This document shows positions 58,556-64,000 of a DNA stretch of 64,000 nt, piece by piece. Under the pieces are notes generated by a model that was given only the letters and a program-made list of their open reading frames with translations, was not told where the DNA came from and ran no database searches. The position numbers were made by a program, and so were the translations under genes. Numbering within the stretch: position 1 is the first letter of the stretch; each line of letters starts with the position of its first letter. The stretch comes from Polyangiaceae bacterium (GTDB taxonomy: Bacteria; Myxococcota_A; Polyangia; Polyangiales; Polyangiaceae), in the NCBI GenBank assembly GCA_016719945.1, contig JADJYE010000041.1, positions 186,001 to 250,000 of the forward strand, given 5' to 3'.

Positions 58556-60328
58556 TTACACGGGCTTGTCGGCCGCTTCTACGGCGCTCTTCTTCTCGAG
58601 GCCCTGCCTGAGCTCCTTGAGCCGCGCCTCGACCGTCGTGAGCTGCGTCGACTCGCCCTCGCAGGCGATGAGGGCCGCCGAGATCGCGGCCGAGCCGGCC
58701 TCGTGCTCGACCTTCGCCTGGCGGAGGATCTCGATCAGCTCTCGGTGCAGCTCTTCGCCGGCGGTCACCACCCACGCGTCGAGCTTCTGGGCGAACTCCC
58801 CGATCATCTCGTCGAGCTTCGGGCCGAGGCGCTGCGCGGCCTCTCGCACGGCCTGCGGGGCCACCTCGCGTGCATGCTCGCGGGTCATGCGCTCCTCGCG
58901 GGTCTTCAAGAACCACGCGAGCGGGAAGGTGGCGAGGATAAGCCCACCGCCCAGCAGAGCGTTGGTGACGAGCATCCCCAGGCCGACCGCGAACAGGGCG
59001 GTGATGCCGATGTGGTGCCCGAGCACGTCCACCTGGACGTCGGGCGCCTTCACGTCGTGGCCGAACGCGTCGGAGAGCCGCTTCGCGTTGTCGTTGGCGT
59101 CGTCCCGCACGAGGGCGATGGTGCGCTCGGCGAGGGTCTCGAGCGCCGCGCCGATCTCCTTCGACTCCTTCTGGACCCACTCGACGATCGTCCGCTCGAG
59201 GAACGGGCCGAGGTGCAGCTTGATCTCATCCGGCTTGGCGTTGTCGATCATCGCCGGCAGCTGCTTCAGGACGTCGTCGACGAAGTGCTCGAGGTCTCGC
59301 CGGACCCACGCCTTGATCGCGCTGATCTCCTCGCGGATGAACGCCCGGCGCTGCTCGAGCGTCTTGGCCTGTCCGGCCAGGTCCTTCTCGAGGAACTCGA
59401 TGCGGCGCGCGAGCTCTTCGCTCGACATCTGCACGGCGCGCTTACGGGCGTCGACGCCCTTCATCAGCAGCGCCGACACCTCGAGCGCCTGGCCGAGGGC
59501 GTTGTCGAGCAGGATGCGACCCCGCTCCTCGGCGAGAAAGCTCATGAGGTGCTGGGTGAGCTCAGGCATGCCGCTGTCGGCTTCGCGGCCCTCCAGGGCG
59601 GTCTGCGCCGAGACCGCGAAGATCGGCGCGCCGGGGACGAGCTTGTCGAGCTCCGTTCGGATGTACGAGAGCGCCTCCTTCTGCTCGGCCGCGTCCCAGA
59701 TGTCGCGCTTGGTCACGACGAAGACGATCTTGTTGCGGGACTGCGCGAGGAGCTTCTCCTGCAGGAAGACGCGCTCGCTCTCCTTGAGGGGCTGACCTGC
59801 GTCGAGCAGGAACAGCACCGCGTCGCTCTTCGGGATGTACGAGTAGGTGATGTCTGCGCGCTGCAGCGAGAGGTCGTTCACGCCTGGGGTGTCCACCAGC
59901 ACGATCCGCTCCTTCAGGATCGGGGAGGGGACGAACACCTCGAGGTACTTCACCGTCGCGCCGTCGCCGTCCCCGCTGACCGCGTATTTGCGCACCTCGT
60001 CGACCGCCAGGTCGGTCCGCTCGCCCGATTCGAACACCACGGCGGCGCGCGGGGTCTCGTCGTAGCCGAGGTGGTGGATGACGGCCGTCGTGGGCGTCAC
60101 CCCCACCGGGAGCAGCTCGCGGCCCAAGAGCGCGTTCACGAACGTCGTCTTGCCGTGGTTGAACTCGCCCACCACGACGAGGTGGAAGCGGTCGGCTTCC
60201 AGTTTGTGGACGAGCTCCTCGTCGACCTTGGCGGCGAGCGAGCGCGCGCCGATGCGCGTGCCCAGCGTGACGAGCTCCGCGACCGTCGCCGTGACGTCGC
60301 GCTTCTTCGCGTGGAACGACTCGAGCAT
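58556..60328 (-). CDS. Bacterial dynamin-like GTPase
   Basis: 590 residues. GTPase domain in the first about 270: P-loop GEFNHGKTTFVNALLG, switch I TPTTAVIHHLGY, DTPGVND and TKRD. A long helical stalk follows, then a membrane hairpin (ITALFAVGLGMLVTNALLGGGLILATFPLAWFL, about 450-485) and a C-terminal helical bundle. The layout matches bacterial dynamin-like proteins that bind and remodel membranes. It lies 16 bases after the M48 peptidase gene and 12 before the MglA-like gene. Confidence 0.92.
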   Translation of the reverse strand: MLESFHAKKRDVTATVAELVTLGTRIGARSLAAKVDEELVHKLEADRFHLVVVGEFNHGKTTFVNALLGRELLPVGVTPTTAVIHHLGYDETPRAAVVFESGERTDLAVDEVRKYAVSGDGDGATVKYLEVFVPSPILKERIVLVDTPGVNDLSLQRADITYSYIPKSDAVLFLLDAGQPLKESERVFLQEKLLAQSRNKIVFVVTKRDIWDAAEQKEALSYIRTELDKLVPGAPIFAVSAQTALEGREADSGMPELTQHLMSFLAEERGRILLDNALGQALEVSALLMKGVDARKRAVQMSSEELARRIEFLEKDLAGQAKTLEQRRAFIREEISAIKAWVRRDLEHFVDDVLKQLPAMIDNAKPDEIKLHLGPFLERTIVEWVQKESKEIGAALETLAERTIALVRDDANDNAKRLSDAFGHDVKAPDVQVDVLGHHIGITALFAVGLGMLVTNALLGGGLILATFPLAWFLKTREERMTREHAREVAPQAVREAAQRLGPKLDEMIGEFAQKLDAWVVTAGEELHRELIEILRQAKVEHEAGSAAISAALIACEGESTQLTTVEARLKELRQGLEKKSAVEAADKPV

Positions 60329-60344
60329 CCCCTGTTCCCTTCTC

Positions 60345-61238
60345 TCAGCCCCAGACCTTGATCACGTCGTGGACGCGCTCGTCCACCTCTTCCATCGACA
60401 GCCCCTCTGCGCCGAGCTTCGCGTGGCGCCGGTACAGCGCGCTCTCGGAGAAGTGGCGAAGCGCGATGACCCGCTTCGGCAGCCACGGGTGAGAGGCGCT
60501 CGCCTCGGCGTAGCGGCCGATCCCGCCCTTCAGCTCCTCGTACTGCTCGATGAAGGCGTCCATGTTGAGCTCGGCGTACAGCTTCGAGCTGCCGAGCGCG
60601 AGCTTCGTCAACGCGCGCGTCGAGACGTCGACGTCCTTGCAGCACAACAGCCCCGCGCGATCGCTGGTGATCTCCGCCCGCCGGAGCCACGCCTTCAGCG
60701 CGACCTCGGCCGGCGCGAGCACCGAGCGGGCCAGGGTGCCGGCGAGCATTCGCAGGTAGTTGAGCGCGGTGAGGTAGACCACGTGCTGGTTCTGAATGTG
60801 TCCGCACTCGTGCCCGATGACGCTCAGCAGCTCGGCGTCGTTGAAGTGATCGACGAGCGCGCTGTGGATCATGATGACCGAGGCCTCGTTGGTGCCGACG
60901 GTCGCCGCGTTCATGACCGGGTTGTTGACGATGTAGACCGTCGGCGGGTTGATGCCGAGCTCCTCCGCGCAGGCGTTCGCGAGCGCGTGCACACGCGGGA
61001 ACTGGCGGGGGCCGACCTTCACCGAGTGGCCGAGCAGCTCGCTCTTCATGTACGCCTCGAACAGGCGCACGGCCGCCGAGACCGTCACCTCGACCGGCTT
61101 GAGCGAGTCGAAGACCTTGCGCGTGCTCTTGTCGGAGACGTACGCGTAGCCGCGGCCGCCGTCTCGGCCGTCGTCGGGCAGCCGCTGACCCCGGTTGTCG
61201 ACGAACTGGCGAAAGTCGAGCGCCCCTACATCGGCCAT
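60345..61238 (-). CDS. M48-family metallopeptidase
   Basis: 297 residues from the ATG at 61238. Zinc motif GHECGHIQNQH (HExxH) and downstream RRAEITSDRAGLLC with the third ligand Glu, plus NNPVMNAATVG typical of the family. No clear membrane helices at the ends, unlike HtpX, so it may be soluble or peripheral. Its start overlaps the end of the kinase-like gene by 13 bases, so the genes are coupled. Confidence 0.9.
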   Translation of the reverse strand: MADVGALDFRQFVDNRGQRLPDDGRDGGRGYAYVSDKSTRKVFDSLKPVEVTVSAAVRLFEAYMKSELLGHSVKVGPRQFPRVHALANACAEELGINPPTVYIVNNPVMNAATVGTNEASVIMIHSALVDHFNDAELLSVIGHECGHIQNQHVVYLTALNYLRMLAGTLARSVLAPAEVALKAWLRRAEITSDRAGLLCCKDVDVSTRALTKLALGSSKLYAELNMDAFIEQYEELKGGIGRYAEASASHPWLPKRVIALRHFSESALYRRHAKLGAEGLSMEEVDERVHDVIKVWG

Positions 61239-62224
61239 ATGTGACGGAGGGTACTGTCCGCGTCGCGTCCGTGCAAACCGAAGGACCGCTCCACCGCCGC
61301 GAGGCGCGCGAGCCAGCGCCGATAGTCCTTGTAGACCCCGCTGCCCCGCGGCCTCAGCTCGTAGTCGGTGATGCGCGTGATCGCGAAGCGCACGCACGCA
61401 AGCTCCGCGAACCTCGGGATATCGTCGAGCTCGAGGGCCGAGAGCGGCCGCGCGGACGTGTAGCCAAGGACCAGCGCCCTCCCGAGCGCGGGGTCGAGCC
61501 GATCGCCGAAGCACCACGCGAGCAGCGTGACCACGAGGTCGAACGCCGCCGGTCCCCGTGAGGCGCTCTCGAAGTCGAGCAGCACGGCCTCACGGCCGCC
61601 GAACAGCACGTTGTCGCGGAACAGATCCCCGTGGATGAGCGGCAGCTCGGGCGCCTTCGGGGCCGAGCCCGCGAGCGCGTCGAGGCGCGCGTCGAGCAGC
61701 GCGCGGTCCCGGCGGAGCTCGGCAGTGAGGGCCGCCGCGTCGAGCCCCTCGAGGCGAGCACGGAGCGCGTCGATCGAGAAGCGGCTGGGGCCCGTGAGCC
61801 CCTCCGAGGGGGTGAAGCGTTGGCCGACGCGGTGCAGGCGCCCCAGCGCCGCGCCCACCTCGCGGACGTCGGGCTCCGAGACCGCGCGCTGACAGCGGTG
61901 CCTGCCGTCGATGAACGGGAAGAGGCTCGCGGGCTTTCCGCGCACCTCCACTACGAAGCCCGCGCCGTCGCGCCGCGGCTGCGGCCGGGGAGTCGGGACG
62001 CCGTCCAGCGCGAGGCGCTCGAGCAGGCGCGCCTGCCGAGCTGCCCCCACCAAGTCTTGCTCTTCGTACACGCGGAGAAACCAGCGCGCCCCCTGCCGGT
62101 CGACGATGGCGTAGTTGGTGTTTACACTGCCAGCCATCACCCCTGACGCCGTCGCGACCTCCACGCCGAAAGCCCTCGTGCACGAGGCGACGTCGTCCAT
62201 CGAGAGCTCGGTCAGGATCGCCAT
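61226..62224 (-). CDS. Homoserine kinase-like protein (APH fold)
   Basis: 332 residues from the ATG at 62224. Matches the type II ThrB/aminoglycoside-phosphotransferase fold: SGVMAGSVNTNYAIV, RWFLRVYEE, VRGKPASLFPFIDG, catalytic loop LPLIHGDLFRDNVLF and metal site LLDFESASRGPAAFDL. Homoserine kinase is the nearest annotation; another small-molecule kinase is possible. First gene of the minus-strand run. Confidence 0.85.
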   Translation of the reverse strand: MAILTELSMDDVASCTRAFGVEVATASGVMAGSVNTNYAIVDRQGARWFLRVYEEQDLVGAARQARLLERLALDGVPTPRPQPRRDGAGFVVEVRGKPASLFPFIDGRHRCQRAVSEPDVREVGAALGRLHRVGQRFTPSEGLTGPSRFSIDALRARLEGLDAAALTAELRRDRALLDARLDALAGSAPKAPELPLIHGDLFRDNVLFGGREAVLLDFESASRGPAAFDLVVTLLAWCFGDRLDPALGRALVLGYTSARPLSALELDDIPRFAELACVRFAITRITDYELRPRGSGVYKDYRRWLARLAAVERSFGLHGRDADSTLRHIWPM

Positions 62225-62260
62225 CTTCGGCCGTCTGGGTCGGCTCCTTTTGTCCGCGCG

Positions 62261-63985
<1,725 letters not shown>

Positions 63986-64000
63986 CGCAGGACAATCCGC

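Overview
The window looks like a chromosomal stretch of a high-GC myxobacterium, most likely Polyangiales or a relative. The reasons are extreme third-position GC, a Ser/Thr kinase-family protein, an MglA-type small GTPase, a DUF1552/DUF1592-type gene pair, and several lipoproteins whose Cys anchor is followed by a long Gly/Ser linker. It is gene dense. I see no rRNA, tRNA, CRISPR array, integrase or intact insertion sequence. The placement is inference from gene content; no 16S or single-copy marker set was compared.

Layout. 1-1825 (minus) is a kinase-like protein fused to a thioredoxin-fold domain, truncated by the window edge. Divergent from it, 1908-4160 encodes a membrane haem/Fe-S electron-transfer protein. 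4213-6701 is a tight plus-strand run of small unknown proteins, two of which appear to start at CTG next to the upstream stop. 6838-8161 holds two unknown genes. 8162-9040 is a gene-free stretch with palindromic repeats. 9041-27121 is rich in cell-envelope genes: two Gly-rich beta-helix lipoproteins, an alpha/beta hydrolase, the DUF1552/DUF1592 pair, a BamA/TamA-like barrel, a Cys-rich lipoprotein and an OmpA-like lipoprotein. Smr and Nudix proteins and several unknowns lie among them.

27191-31238 carries a Cys-periodic protein coupled to D-aminoacyl-tRNA deacylase, then PdxA, an OmpR-type regulator with a degenerate receiver, and TldD. 31407-44288 has a large TPR protein with a nine-unit tandem repeat, an S41 protease, TatA, a thiolase, a CHAD protein and RNase J. 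44289-48198 is the B12-dependent ribonucleotide reductase behind two NrdR-like boxes. 48309-52393 has a purple-acid-type phosphatase, an ECF sigma factor with a coupled membrane protein, a BASS-family transporter and a C-type lectin lipoprotein. A 176-base almost pure G tract follows.

52659-62224 is a seven-gene minus-strand run with overlaps or gaps under 20 bases: homoserine-kinase-like protein, M48 peptidase, dynamin-like GTPase, MglA-like GTPase, a PocR-type histidine kinase lacking most of its ATPase domain, ThiL, and a SUKH-like/beta-helix/DUF4253 protein. HflX closes the window on the plus strand.

Three genes (near 9338, 35276 and 56785) need a one-base frame change in a short homopolymer to read sensibly. 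With the poly-G tract this points to local sequence error, or less likely to phase-variable sites. The most unusual biology is the doubly degenerate kinase/thioredoxin fusion, the GTPase/dynamin/sensor run, the SUKH-like/beta-helix/DUF4253 fusion and the protein with cysteine at every third residue.
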